Of a stretch of 5,113 bases of DNA, positions 1 through 5,113 are shown in pieces. The notes beneath the pieces are model-generated. The model searched no databases. It saw nothing but the letters and a program-made list of their open reading frames with translations, and was not told the DNA's origin. Source of the stretch: Rhodoferax sp. (GTDB lineage Bacteria > Pseudomonadota > Gammaproteobacteria > Burkholderiales > Burkholderiaceae_C); contig JAIFMR010000039.1 of assembly GCA_020048255.1 (NCBI GenBank), forward strand, positions 1 through 5,113. Reading direction: 5' to 3'. How positions within the stretch are numbered: position 1 is the stretch's first letter; every line of letters begins with the position of its first letter. The position numbers and the translations under genes are program-made.

Positions 1-33
1 GATATGCTCCGTGCCGCTTGCAGTTCTTGCCAT
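1..33 (-). CDS. 5' end of an unidentified gene, possibly a transposase (partial)
   Basis: An ATG at 33-31 on the minus strand opens a frame of 11 codons (MARTASGTEHI) that runs off the left edge. It is preceded by AAGGAG at 47-42 with an 8-base spacer, which is the best Shine-Dalgarno in this part of the window. The 11 residues are too few to assign a family. Placement suggests a transposase: the start lies about 60 bases inside a point where the neighbouring efflux-adaptor gene abruptly loses homology, and the lead-in DNA is AT-rich, unlike the flanking genes. A second ATG at 55-53 also opens a frame to the edge but has no comparable ribosome binding site. The frame and start are seen; the transposase identity is inference. 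Confidence 0.4.
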   Translation of the reverse strand, partial: MARTASGTEHI

Positions 34-41
34 GAATCAAT

Positions 42-47
42 CTCCTT
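42..47 (-). promoter_or_regulatory. Shine-Dalgarno box for the gene starting at 33
   Basis: AAGGAG on the minus strand, 8 bases before the ATG at 33-31. It selects this start over the competing ATG at 55-53. Confidence 0.55.
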
Positions 48-74
48 GAAATCATGACATTATTATTACTGTTT

Positions 75-308
75 TTAACGCGAATTGGAATCAGCCCGCA
101 GGTCAGCTTTGCGTTCAGGCTGGATTGAGCCGGTCACGACTGGGCCCGACGACAGGTCGTTGGCCTGGACGGTCAGGATGTCTTCCGGTGCAATGAGCAG
201 CTTGGCAGGTGCAGCCGAGGCGTCCTTCTTTTCGCCTTTGTTCAGGAATTTATCGCAGGCAGCAAGGTTTGCGACCAGCATGACAACGATGAGCAGCAGG
301 CGCAGCAT
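75..308 (-). pseudogene. Truncated RND efflux periplasmic adaptor (MFP/HlyD family) lipoprotein, N-terminal fragment
   Basis: The frame encodes 77 residues. Residues 1-18 are a lipoprotein signal peptide with the lipobox L-A-A-C and lipidation cysteine at C18. A short linker rich in K, A and P follows, and then a stretch (about 36-72, including GPVVTGSIQPERKADLRA) typical of the start of RND-family membrane fusion proteins, where the first beta strand of the barrel/lipoyl region begins. Intact members are about 350-400 residues and bridge an inner-membrane RND pump to an outer-membrane channel; here the lipoyl, hairpin and barrel domains are missing. The last five codons and the TAA at 77-75 appear to belong to inserted DNA. 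GGAG at 320-317 lies 8 bases before the ATG at 308. The remaining coding sequence and the pump gene would be expected left of the element. The family call is from recognised sequence pattern, and the interruption is inferred. Confidence 0.65.
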
Positions 309-413
309 AGGGAAATCTCCGAGGGTGATGACAAGCGAATGTGAAATTTGCTGACGGTTTGTCTTTGGGGTCTAAGCGTCAGCGGGCCGATTATGACGTC
401 AGGCCCCGCGCAT
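309..413 (-). promoter_or_regulatory. Intergenic control region before the efflux adaptor, with TGACG/CGTCA half-sites
   Basis: This 105-base gap is the largest between genes in the window and likely holds the adaptor promoter, although no convincing -35/-10 pair is visible. It contains a 7-bp perfect inverted repeat, GCTGACG at 350-356 and CGTCAGC at 377-383, separated by 20 bases, and the 8-bp palindrome TGACGTCA at 394-401. The half-site CGTCA at 377-381 recurs at 397-401, exactly 20 bases further on, i.e. about two helical turns. Such phasing would suit a dimeric regulator. No regulator gene is in the window, so operator function is inference. Confidence 0.35.
382..409 (-). terminator. 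Weak hairpin after the thioredoxin-lipoprotein gene
   Basis: GCGGGCC at 382-388 and GGCCCCGC at 402-409 can pair with one bulged base around a 13-base loop, starting 4 bases after the gene's TGA at 416-414. There is no T-run on the minus strand after it, so it is not a classical intrinsic terminator. It overlaps the TGACGTCA palindrome and could equally be part of the control region. Confidence 0.25.
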
Positions 414-1997
414 TCACGCCCCAGCGCGCGGCTTGAAGACGCCGTAACAGGCGGCCCGTGTTTCATCCTGCGGAGGAAGCTTTGCACACGCGGTGTCGAG
501 TTGCGCCGTCAATTTTGTGATGATGGCTGCATGCCGGCCTTTATCGTTCCAGGCGATCAGGCGTAGCCCCATTTTTTCCAGACCGCGTCGATTGCGCTCG
601 TAGAAGGTTTCAGGCACTGCCTCAAGCTCAGCCAGAACACCCGAGGCTGCCTTTTCGATACGGGCCGTGTCGTGCGGGGCCAGTTCGATCAGACGGCTCA
701 CGTAACCACTACCCCACTGTAGTCGTGTTGCCGGACCTTTGGATTCGGCCCAGGCTTTTTCTGCCCAGTCAAGTGATGCCGTCTTGTCACCGCGCGCCTT
801 CGCGTTGGATGCCAAGACCAGCATGTGGTAGTAAGGTGAAACTGCCTTGGGTAACTCTGCTTTAAGCAGGGCATCCGACTCGTCGAGTAAACCCGCCTCG
901 CTAAGCAGATCTGCTGCATTCGGAATAACCGCCTGGCGCTCATAGGTGTTGTTGGTGGTTTGGTCTGCTGTTGTCGCTGCAAAGCGTACCTGGGCAAGCA
1001 AAGTCGCATCAAGGGGCTGTTTCGAGTCGGGGGAGGTACCTAGTTTGGCCAGTACCACTTTGGCGGCCACGGCAGTTAAACGATCGGCTTGGGACAAACT
1101 GGCATCAACTGCAAACTGCTCGAGTCTCGTGGTCCATTGGGTGAGTAATGCGCTGCGTTCAGGGCTTTGGGGGTTTGAAAGTGCTGGGATGATCTCTGCA
1201 GCGTAGTTGACCAGTACGTCGAAGTTTTGTCTGGCCAGGGCGGGGCTGTCCAAAATCTGCGTGACGCGCACCCGCAGCGCAGGGGCGTCTGCCAGCGGCG
1301 CCTTGTTCGTGGCTGATGCCACAATTGCCTTGAGCATCAGGCGATTGGCTGCTTCAGGTTGATCTGCGGGACAGGCGCGCGCCAAGGCGTGCAGAGTGTT
1401 CGCAAGGTCTTTTTGCGCCACCAGTTGTGCTTGGTCCTGATCCCACGAATAGTAGGCCAGCAAGCGCCAGGCTTCAGCTGGCACTGCGGCCCCCGTATTG
1501 CCAAGCGCATTGGCGAGAGACTCTTTCACTGAATGGCTGGCAGTCAAACCCAGGCCCAATACTTCTAAGTATTTGGCAGCATCAATCTCGCCTGGCAGCC
1601 GTGTCAATTCGGTGCCGTCAGGCTTGAACAAGATCATGGTTGGATAGCCACGTACCTTAAATTGTGCGCCCAGTTTTTGGGCCCCAGGCGTATCACCGTC
1701 CAAATACACTGGAACAAAGAGCTTGCTGCGTTCAATGAAGTCTTGCCGGTTGAATACTGTGGCCTTGATCTGGTTGCATGGCGGGCACCAGACAGCACCC
1801 CAATACAAAAAAACCGGTTTGTTGGCGGCCCTGGCGATGGCGAAAATCGGGGCTATGTCAGCGCCATCAGGTTTCAGCCAGCCAATGGTGGCAGGCACGG
1901 AGGCTATGGCGGGCACCACGGTCACTGCTGGCTCGGGTGACTTGGAGCAGGCCTGCACAAGCAGCATCAGGGGCAGCAAGGAAAGGAAGTGTTTCAT
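414..1997 (-). CDS. Thioredoxin-fold lipoprotein (WCPPC) with long helical C-terminal domain
   Basis: The 527-residue product starts with a lipoprotein signal peptide (MKHFLSLLPLMLLVQAC; cysteine C17, lipobox L-V-Q-A-C), so the mature protein should be membrane-anchored and periplasm-facing. Residues about 45-148 form a thioredoxin fold: WCPPC at 70-74 with redox cysteines C71 and C74, a VPVYLDGD strand at 95-102, and the cis-proline loop G-Y-P-T with P119. This resembles DsbD-gamma-like and thioredoxin-like periplasmic proteins. The remaining roughly 380 residues are Ala/Leu-rich and look all-helical, TPR- or HEAT-like, with no family I recognise. Two further cysteines sit close together near the C terminus, in the segments TACAKLPP and AACYG. 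Its ATG lies 18 bases after the ATPase stop and in the same frame, and no Shine-Dalgarno is visible, so coupling to the upstream gene is likely. A role as thiol reductase or disulfide handler in the envelope is inferred; the substrate is unknown. Confidence 0.85.
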   Translation of the reverse strand: MKHFLSLLPLMLLVQACSKSPEPAVTVVPAIASVPATIGWLKPDGADIAPIFAIARAANKPVFLYWGAVWCPPCNQIKATVFNRQDFIERSKLFVPVYLDGDTPGAQKLGAQFKVRGYPTMILFKPDGTELTRLPGEIDAAKYLEVLGLGLTASHSVKESLANALGNTGAAVPAEAWRLLAYYSWDQDQAQLVAQKDLANTLHALARACPADQPEAANRLMLKAIVASATNKAPLADAPALRVRVTQILDSPALARQNFDVLVNYAAEIIPALSNPQSPERSALLTQWTTRLEQFAVDASLSQADRLTAVAAKVVLAKLGTSPDSKQPLDATLLAQVRFAATTADQTTNNTYERQAVIPNAADLLSEAGLLDESDALLKAELPKAVSPYYHMLVLASNAKARGDKTASLDWAEKAWAESKGPATRLQWGSGYVSRLIELAPHDTARIEKAASGVLAELEAVPETFYERNRRGLEKMGLRLIAWNDKGRHAAIITKLTAQLDTACAKLPPQDETRAACYGVFKPRAGA

Positions 1998-2015
1998 GAT
2001 GCAAGCGGTGTTGAT

Positions 2016-3692
2016 TTAGGAGGCGGTAGCCAGACCGCGCGGAATCGCACCCAGCAATTGCTGGGTGTAGGGGTGTTGGGGTCTGGCGTAGATTTCCTCC
2101 GAACTACCACGCTCGACAATGCTGCCTTCGCTCATGACCAGAATCTCATCGGCCATGTACTTCACCACCGCCAAGTCGTGGCTGATAAACAAGTAGGTCA
2201 GCCCAAATTCTTCCTGTAGGTCCAGCAGCAGGTTGAGCACAGTCGCCTGCACACTGACATCCAGTGCGCTCACGCTTTCATCGCAAACAATGACCTCTGG
2301 GCGCATCGTGAGACAGCGTGCAATGGCGATGCGCTGACGTTGTCCACCCGAAAATTCGTGAGGATATTTGCCAAAATCTGCCCGATTCAGACCAACTTTT
2401 TCGATCAAAGTGAGCGCCAGGCGTGCCCGGTCTTCGTCATTTTGACCAATGGAATGAATGCGCATGGGTTCAACCAGGATTTGACCCACGGTAAAACGTG
2501 GATTCAGGCTGGCATAGGGGTTCTGAAAAATAATCTGAATGCGGCTTCTGTATTTGCGCATCTGGGCAGCGTTGAGCAGTGCCAGATCACAGCCGTCAAA
2601 CATGATGCTGCCCGCACTGGCATCGGTGAGGCGCGTCAGCATCATGCCCAGCGTGGTTTTGCCCGAGCCCGATTCGCCGACAACGCCCAACGTGCGGCCC
2701 TTGTGCAATGAGAAATCGGCCTGCTTGACAGCCTGGAAAACGCTGCGCTTGAACAGACCGGCTTTGAGAGGATAGTCTTTACTCAAGCCCTTCACTTCAA
2801 TCAGCGCAGGTCCTTTGGCCGGCGTGCAGATTCGTTGCTCTGTCACAAGGGGGCGCTTGTTGACAATGTCGTCGATCACCGCCAAACGCCTCGGCCGGGA
2901 ATCCAGCCGCGGCCTGCATGCTAGCAGCGCTTGCGTGTAGGCATCGGTGGGCGTCTTAAAAATGCTCCCTACTGGCCCAGCTTCGCGCACCTCGCCATTG
3001 CGCATGACCACCACCTGGTTGGCAATTTCTCCCACCAGACCCAGGTCGTGACTGATGAACAAGATGCTCATCTTTTTATTTTGTTGCAATCCAGCCAGCA
3101 ATTCCATGATTTGCCGCTGCACCGTCACGTCCAGGGCGGTGGTGGGTTCATCCGCAATCAAAAGCTTGGGCTCGCAGGCAATCGCCATGGCGATCATGAC
3201 GCGTTGTTGTTGACCGCCGGAGAGTTCATGCGGGTAAGACTTGAGTCGCTCCTTGGGGTTGGGGATACCGACCTCAGCCATTAACTCCATCGCGCGGTCC
3301 AAAGCCTGTCTGCTACTGAGTCTCAGATGGATCCGTAACACCTCGGCAAGCTGCTCGCCTACGGTGAAGACCGGATTGAGCGAGCTCATGGGTTCTTGAA
3401 AAACGACCGAGATGTCTTTGCCACGTAGCAGGCGCATGTCTTCAATCGGCGCGATCAGTAGATCACGACCGTTGTAGAGTATTTTGCTGCTGGCATTCAC
3501 CATGGCGTTGTCGGGCAACAGGCGCACGATGCTCATGGCGCTGACACTTTTGCCACTGCCAGATTCTCCGACCAGTGCAACAGTTGCGTTGGCTGGGATG
3601 TCAAAGCTCACACCGGTCACAGCTTCCACGGTTTGAGTCTTGCTCATGCGAAAGGACACCCGTAGGTCCTGCACACTGATCAATGGTGTCAT
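2016..3692 (-). CDS. Peptide/nickel-type ABC importer, fused double ATPase (OppD-OppF, YejF-like)
   Basis: This 558-residue cytoplasmic ATPase powers an Opp/Dpp-family importer and carries two complete nucleotide-binding domains in one chain. Domain 1 has Walker A GESGSGKS at 42-49, Q-loop Q99, signature LSGGQ at 157-161, Walker B LLIADE at 177-182 and H-loop H215, then the OppD/F C-terminal motif DAYTQALL near 250-257. Domain 2 has Walker A GESGSGKT at 339-346, Q-loop Q390, signature FSGGQ at 447-451, Walker B VIVCDE at 467-472 and H505, then HPYTQQLLGAIP at 540-551. All catalytic residues are present, so both sites should be active. A longer frame from an ATG at 3734 would overlap the permease by 26 bases. 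I prefer ATG 3692 because AGGAG at 3705-3701 precedes it by 8 bases, it lies just after the permease stop, and MTPLISVQDL is the usual start of the family. The length matches YejF/GsiA-type fused ATPases. The substrate is probably peptides; glutathione, opines or other small solutes cannot be excluded. Confidence 0.93.
   Translation of the reverse strand: MTPLISVQDLRVSFRMSKTQTVEAVTGVSFDIPANATVALVGESGSGKSVSAMSIVRLLPDNAMVNASSKILYNGRDLLIAPIEDMRLLRGKDISVVFQEPMSSLNPVFTVGEQLAEVLRIHLRLSSRQALDRAMELMAEVGIPNPKERLKSYPHELSGGQQQRVMIAMAIACEPKLLIADEPTTALDVTVQRQIMELLAGLQQNKKMSILFISHDLGLVGEIANQVVVMRNGEVREAGPVGSIFKTPTDAYTQALLACRPRLDSRPRRLAVIDDIVNKRPLVTEQRICTPAKGPALIEVKGLSKDYPLKAGLFKRSVFQAVKQADFSLHKGRTLGVVGESGSGKTTLGMMLTRLTDASAGSIMFDGCDLALLNAAQMRKYRSRIQIIFQNPYASLNPRFTVGQILVEPMRIHSIGQNDEDRARLALTLIEKVGLNRADFGKYPHEFSGGQRQRIAIARCLTMRPEVIVCDESVSALDVSVQATVLNLLLDLQEEFGLTYLFISHDLAVVKYMADEILVMSEGSIVERGSSEEIYARPQHPYTQQLLGAIPRGLATAS
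2029..2087 (-). repeat. Concentric dyad: 20-bp perfect palindrome inside 8-bp inverted arms
   Basis: Positions 2048-2067 are a perfect palindrome (left half CACCCAGCAA, right half its reverse complement). Around it, GCCAGACC at 2029-2036 and GGTCTGGC at 2080-2087 are perfect inverted arms, with 11 and 12 unpaired bases between. The two symmetries share nearly the same centre (2057.5 and 2058). As RNA this would be an 8-bp GC-rich stem with an AATT loop, an internal loop and an 8-bp basal stem. It lies in the last codons of the ATPase gene (motif HPYTQQLLGAIPRGLA), and its base is 31 bases before the thioredoxin-lipoprotein ATG. Function is not known. Confidence 0.6.
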
Positions 3693-3700
3693 GAAATCGG

Positions 3701-3705
3701 CTCCT
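3701..3705 (-). promoter_or_regulatory. Shine-Dalgarno box deciding the ATPase start
   Basis: AGGAG on the minus strand, 8 bases before ATG 3692-3690 and 3 bases after the permease TAA (3711-3709). It supports the 558-residue start over the 572-residue one at 3734, whose extra 14 residues overlap the permease gene. Confidence 0.7.
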
Positions 3706-3708
3706 GGC

Positions 3709-4767
3709 TTAGCGTAGTTTGGGGTCAAGTGCATCGCGCAGGGCGTCGGTCAGCAGTGCGAATGCGGTGACGAATGCCGCCATGAACAGGGTTGCGGTTG
3801 CCAGTTGCCACCACTTGCCCTGCACGAGTTCGGTTTGTGCTTCGGCCAGCATGGTGCCCCAGCTGACCATGTCAATCGGCACGCCCAAGCCCAGGTAGGA
3901 CAGAATAACCTCGGCCTTGATAAACCCCACGACGTGCAGACTCAACTGCACCAGCACCACGTGACTGATGTTGGGCAGGATGTGCGTGAACATGCGGGAG
4001 GCATGCGATGCACCAATGGCTTCCGCTGCCCGCACATACTCGCGGGCACGATGCTTCATGTACTCGGCGCGCACCAGTCGGTAAATGCCGGTCCAGCCCA
4101 CCAGACTCAAAATGATGACCACAGTCCAGACGCCACTGCCGAGCGTGCTCGCCAACGGGCCGGATTTGAGCACCGCCGCCAGCGCAAACACCAGCAAGAT
4201 GTAAGGGATGGCAGTGAATACGTTGTAAACCCACTCGAGAAAATCACCCGCGCGTCCCCCGAAATAACCGCCAATGGCACCCAGAATTGTTCCGATCAGC
4301 GTGGCAAAAAAAGCGGCCGTGAGCCCCACCGTGATAGATACCTGCGCACCCTTGATCACCTTGCTGAACACGTCGCGGCCCTGCTGGTCAGCGCCAAAGG
4401 GCAGCGTGTCGGCCTTCACAGTTACCGTGGTCTTGAATTGGGCGGCGCGCTCGTCCCACTCCTTGTAGCGACTGGCAAGCGGGTCTACATCACTGATATC
4501 TACATTGGGACCCGGAACGGTTTCCACGACGGCGCTCTGGGTGCTATCAGCAATTTTCCCTACCAGGGTCGGGGCGGCAAATGGTATGCCCACTTCCTTC
4601 TGCCAGTCTTTGGCCACCAGCCCCAACTGGGCCGCCAATACCAGCAAGATAAATAGCAGGGTGATATAAAGGGAAACCATACCCACCCGATCCGTCTGCA
4701 GACGCAGCCACGCCTGCTTCCACACGCTGGGCGACTGAGGCAGAGATTGCACAATTTCGGTAGTCAT
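3709..4767 (-). CDS. Peptide/nickel-type ABC importer inner-membrane permease, DppC/OppC-like
   Basis: The 352-residue product is the second permease of the importer. Residues about 12-50 are the OppC N-terminal region with the first membrane segment (about 30-50). A periplasmic loop of roughly 90 residues (51-143) follows and ends in the family motif LPFGADQQGRDVFSKVIKGA (122-141), equivalent to the usual LGTDxxGRDVxSRxxxGxR. Further membrane segments are visible at about 144-166, 185-201, 212-228, 268-290 and 318-341. The coupling (EAA) loop that docks on the ATPase is at 243-262 (EYVRAAEAIGASHASRMFTH), and the C terminus DALRDALDPKLR is typical. The start overlaps the upstream permease stop as ATGA (4767-4764), with AAGGG at 4782-4778 as a modest ribosome binding site. 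The loop after segment 1 appears somewhat long, as in YejE-like members. The family is certain; the substrate is not. Confidence 0.93.
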   Translation of the reverse strand: MTTEIVQSLPQSPSVWKQAWLRLQTDRVGMVSLYITLLFILLVLAAQLGLVAKDWQKEVGIPFAAPTLVGKIADSTQSAVVETVPGPNVDISDVDPLASRYKEWDERAAQFKTTVTVKADTLPFGADQQGRDVFSKVIKGAQVSITVGLTAAFFATLIGTILGAIGGYFGGRAGDFLEWVYNVFTAIPYILLVFALAAVLKSGPLASTLGSGVWTVVIILSLVGWTGIYRLVRAEYMKHRAREYVRAAEAIGASHASRMFTHILPNISHVVLVQLSLHVVGFIKAEVILSYLGLGVPIDMVSWGTMLAEAQTELVQGKWWQLATATLFMAAFVTAFALLTDALRDALDPKLR

Positions 4768-5113
4768 TTCAGCGTCACCCTTGGATCGACAAATTTGTAC
4801 AGCACATCGGTTATCAGGTTGATTACCATGGTCAGAGCTGCCAGATACACCGTGGCCGCCTGGATGACAGGGTAATCACTGCGGTTAACAGCCACCAAAA
4901 TCTCGCGCCCCAGACCAGGAATCGAAAAAAACACTTCAATCAGGAAGGAGCCAACAAACACACCGGGCAGGCCGGTGGCCACATTGGTCAGGATCGGAAT
5001 CATGGCATTGCGCAGCACATGCTTGAACAAAATGGTGTTTTCGGATACACCTTTGGCGCGTGCCGTGCGAACATAGTCCTGACCAATTTCGTCGAGGAAA
5101 AAACTGCGGTACA
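4764..5113 (-). CDS. Peptide/nickel-type ABC importer inner-membrane permease, DppB/OppB-like (C-terminal part)
   Basis: The gene enters from the right edge; the first complete codon is at 5111. The frame stays open to the edge, reading YRSFFLDEIGQDYVRTARAK from 5111 onward. The TTG at 5030 is therefore an internal leucine, not a start. The visible 116 residues hold the coupling loop (DEIGQDYVRTARAKGVSENT), the conserved FKHVLRNAMIPILT, a membrane segment with GVFVGSFLIEVFFSIPGLG, the DYPVIQAA motif, a last membrane segment and the typical C terminus DPRVTLK. Full-length family members are about 310-360 residues, so roughly the N-terminal two thirds is missing. It pairs with the DppC/OppC-like permease, whose ATG overlaps its TGA. 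The sequence looks closer to DppB/OppB than to YejB. Confidence 0.93.
   Translation of the reverse strand, partial: YRSFFLDEIGQDYVRTARAKGVSENTILFKHVLRNAMIPILTNVATGLPGVFVGSFLIEVFFSIPGLGREILVAVNRSDYPVIQAATVYLAALTMVINLITDVLYKFVDPRVTLK

Larger units (their letters stand above)
1..92 (-). mobile_element. Probable end of an insertion sequence (partial, extends left)
   Basis: The adaptor gene read from 308 matches the RND-adaptor pattern up to the residues ADLRA (about position 93) and then changes to DSNSR and a stop. Reading on in all minus-strand frames from 92 to 34 gives nothing like the expected adaptor continuation, so a simple frameshift does not explain it. The stretch 34-90 is about 30% GC by hand count, far below the genes beside it. 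A new gene with a strong ribosome binding site starts at 33. A terminal inverted repeat plus a short leader before a transposase fits this layout. The other end, the target duplication and the inverted repeat partner are outside the window, so the family and exact boundary are unknown; the boundary is good to a few bases only. Confidence 0.4.

Noticed and set aside
34..92. A simple frameshift in the efflux adaptor instead of an insertion
   Set aside because: None of the three minus-strand frames after the break shows the expected adaptor continuation, and the base composition changes sharply at the same place.
1807..1813. A run of seven A (T on the sense strand) just before the WCPPC codons, possibly a slippage site for phase variation
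   Set aside because: Similar 7-base runs occur inside both permease genes (about 4306-4312 and 4925-4931), where they simply encode Phe-rich segments, and the frames are intact. Nothing marks this one as special.
1805..1825. A 10-bp palindrome AAACCGGTTT in the thioredoxin gene
   Set aside because: It is short enough to be expected by chance at this window size, lies mid-gene, and has no flanking symmetry.
2340..2711. A 123-codon plus-strand open frame inside the double ATPase gene
   Set aside because: It lies opposite the second nucleotide-binding domain, has no plausible ribosome binding site or family motifs, and is explained by codon bias of the real gene.
2016..3692. An iron-sulfur cysteine cluster after the first ATPase domain, as reported for some DppD/OppD proteins
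   Set aside because: Only one cysteine (in ACRPR) is present directly after the first DAYTQALL motif, so a four-cysteine cluster cannot be formed there.
3805..4656. A 283-codon open frame on the plus strand opposite the DppC/OppC-like permease
   Set aside because: It is the antisense shadow of a convincing permease gene. Its product is rich in His, Gln and Arg without hydrophobic core patterns or recognisable motifs.

Overview
The window reads as Gram-negative proteobacterial chromosome, most likely a betaproteobacterium of the Comamonadaceae/Burkholderiales type. The support is a moderately GC-rich base composition, two lipoproteins with lipoboxes, a tripartite-efflux adaptor start, and peptide-transporter proteins of the usual betaproteobacterial kind. 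The taxonomic call rests on protein flavour only. All recognisable genes lie on the minus strand, so transcription runs from right (5113) to left (1).

From 5113 down to 2016 there is a tightly packed Opp/Dpp-type (peptide/nickel family) ABC importer: the C-terminal part of a DppB/OppB-like permease (cut by the window edge), a DppC/OppC-like permease overlapping it by 4 bases (ATGA), and a double-ATPase subunit (OppD and OppF fused in one chain, as in YejF). The substrate-binding protein is not in the window; it would be expected further right or elsewhere. The ATPase is better started at 3692 than at 3734, because an AGGAG box lies 8 bases before the 3692 ATG. Eighteen bases after the ATPase stop begins a 527-residue lipoprotein with an N-terminal thioredoxin fold (WCPPC) and a long helical C-terminal part. 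It has no visible Shine-Dalgarno and is probably translationally coupled to the ATPase gene.

After a 105-base gap that holds several TGACG/CGTCA half-sites comes the start of an RND-efflux periplasmic adaptor (MFP/HlyD family) lipoprotein. It breaks off after only about 72 family-like residues. The homology ends near position 92, where the DNA becomes AT-rich, and a new reading frame with a strong ribosome binding site starts at 33 and runs off the left edge. The simplest reading is that an insertion sequence has interrupted the adaptor gene, with its transposase gene reading leftwards.

I found no wholly new system. The items most worth a second look are the interrupted efflux adaptor with its inferred insertion junction, a concentric double dyad (20-bp perfect palindrome inside 8-bp arms) at the 3' end of the ATPase gene just before the thioredoxin gene, and the half-site cluster in front of the efflux adaptor.
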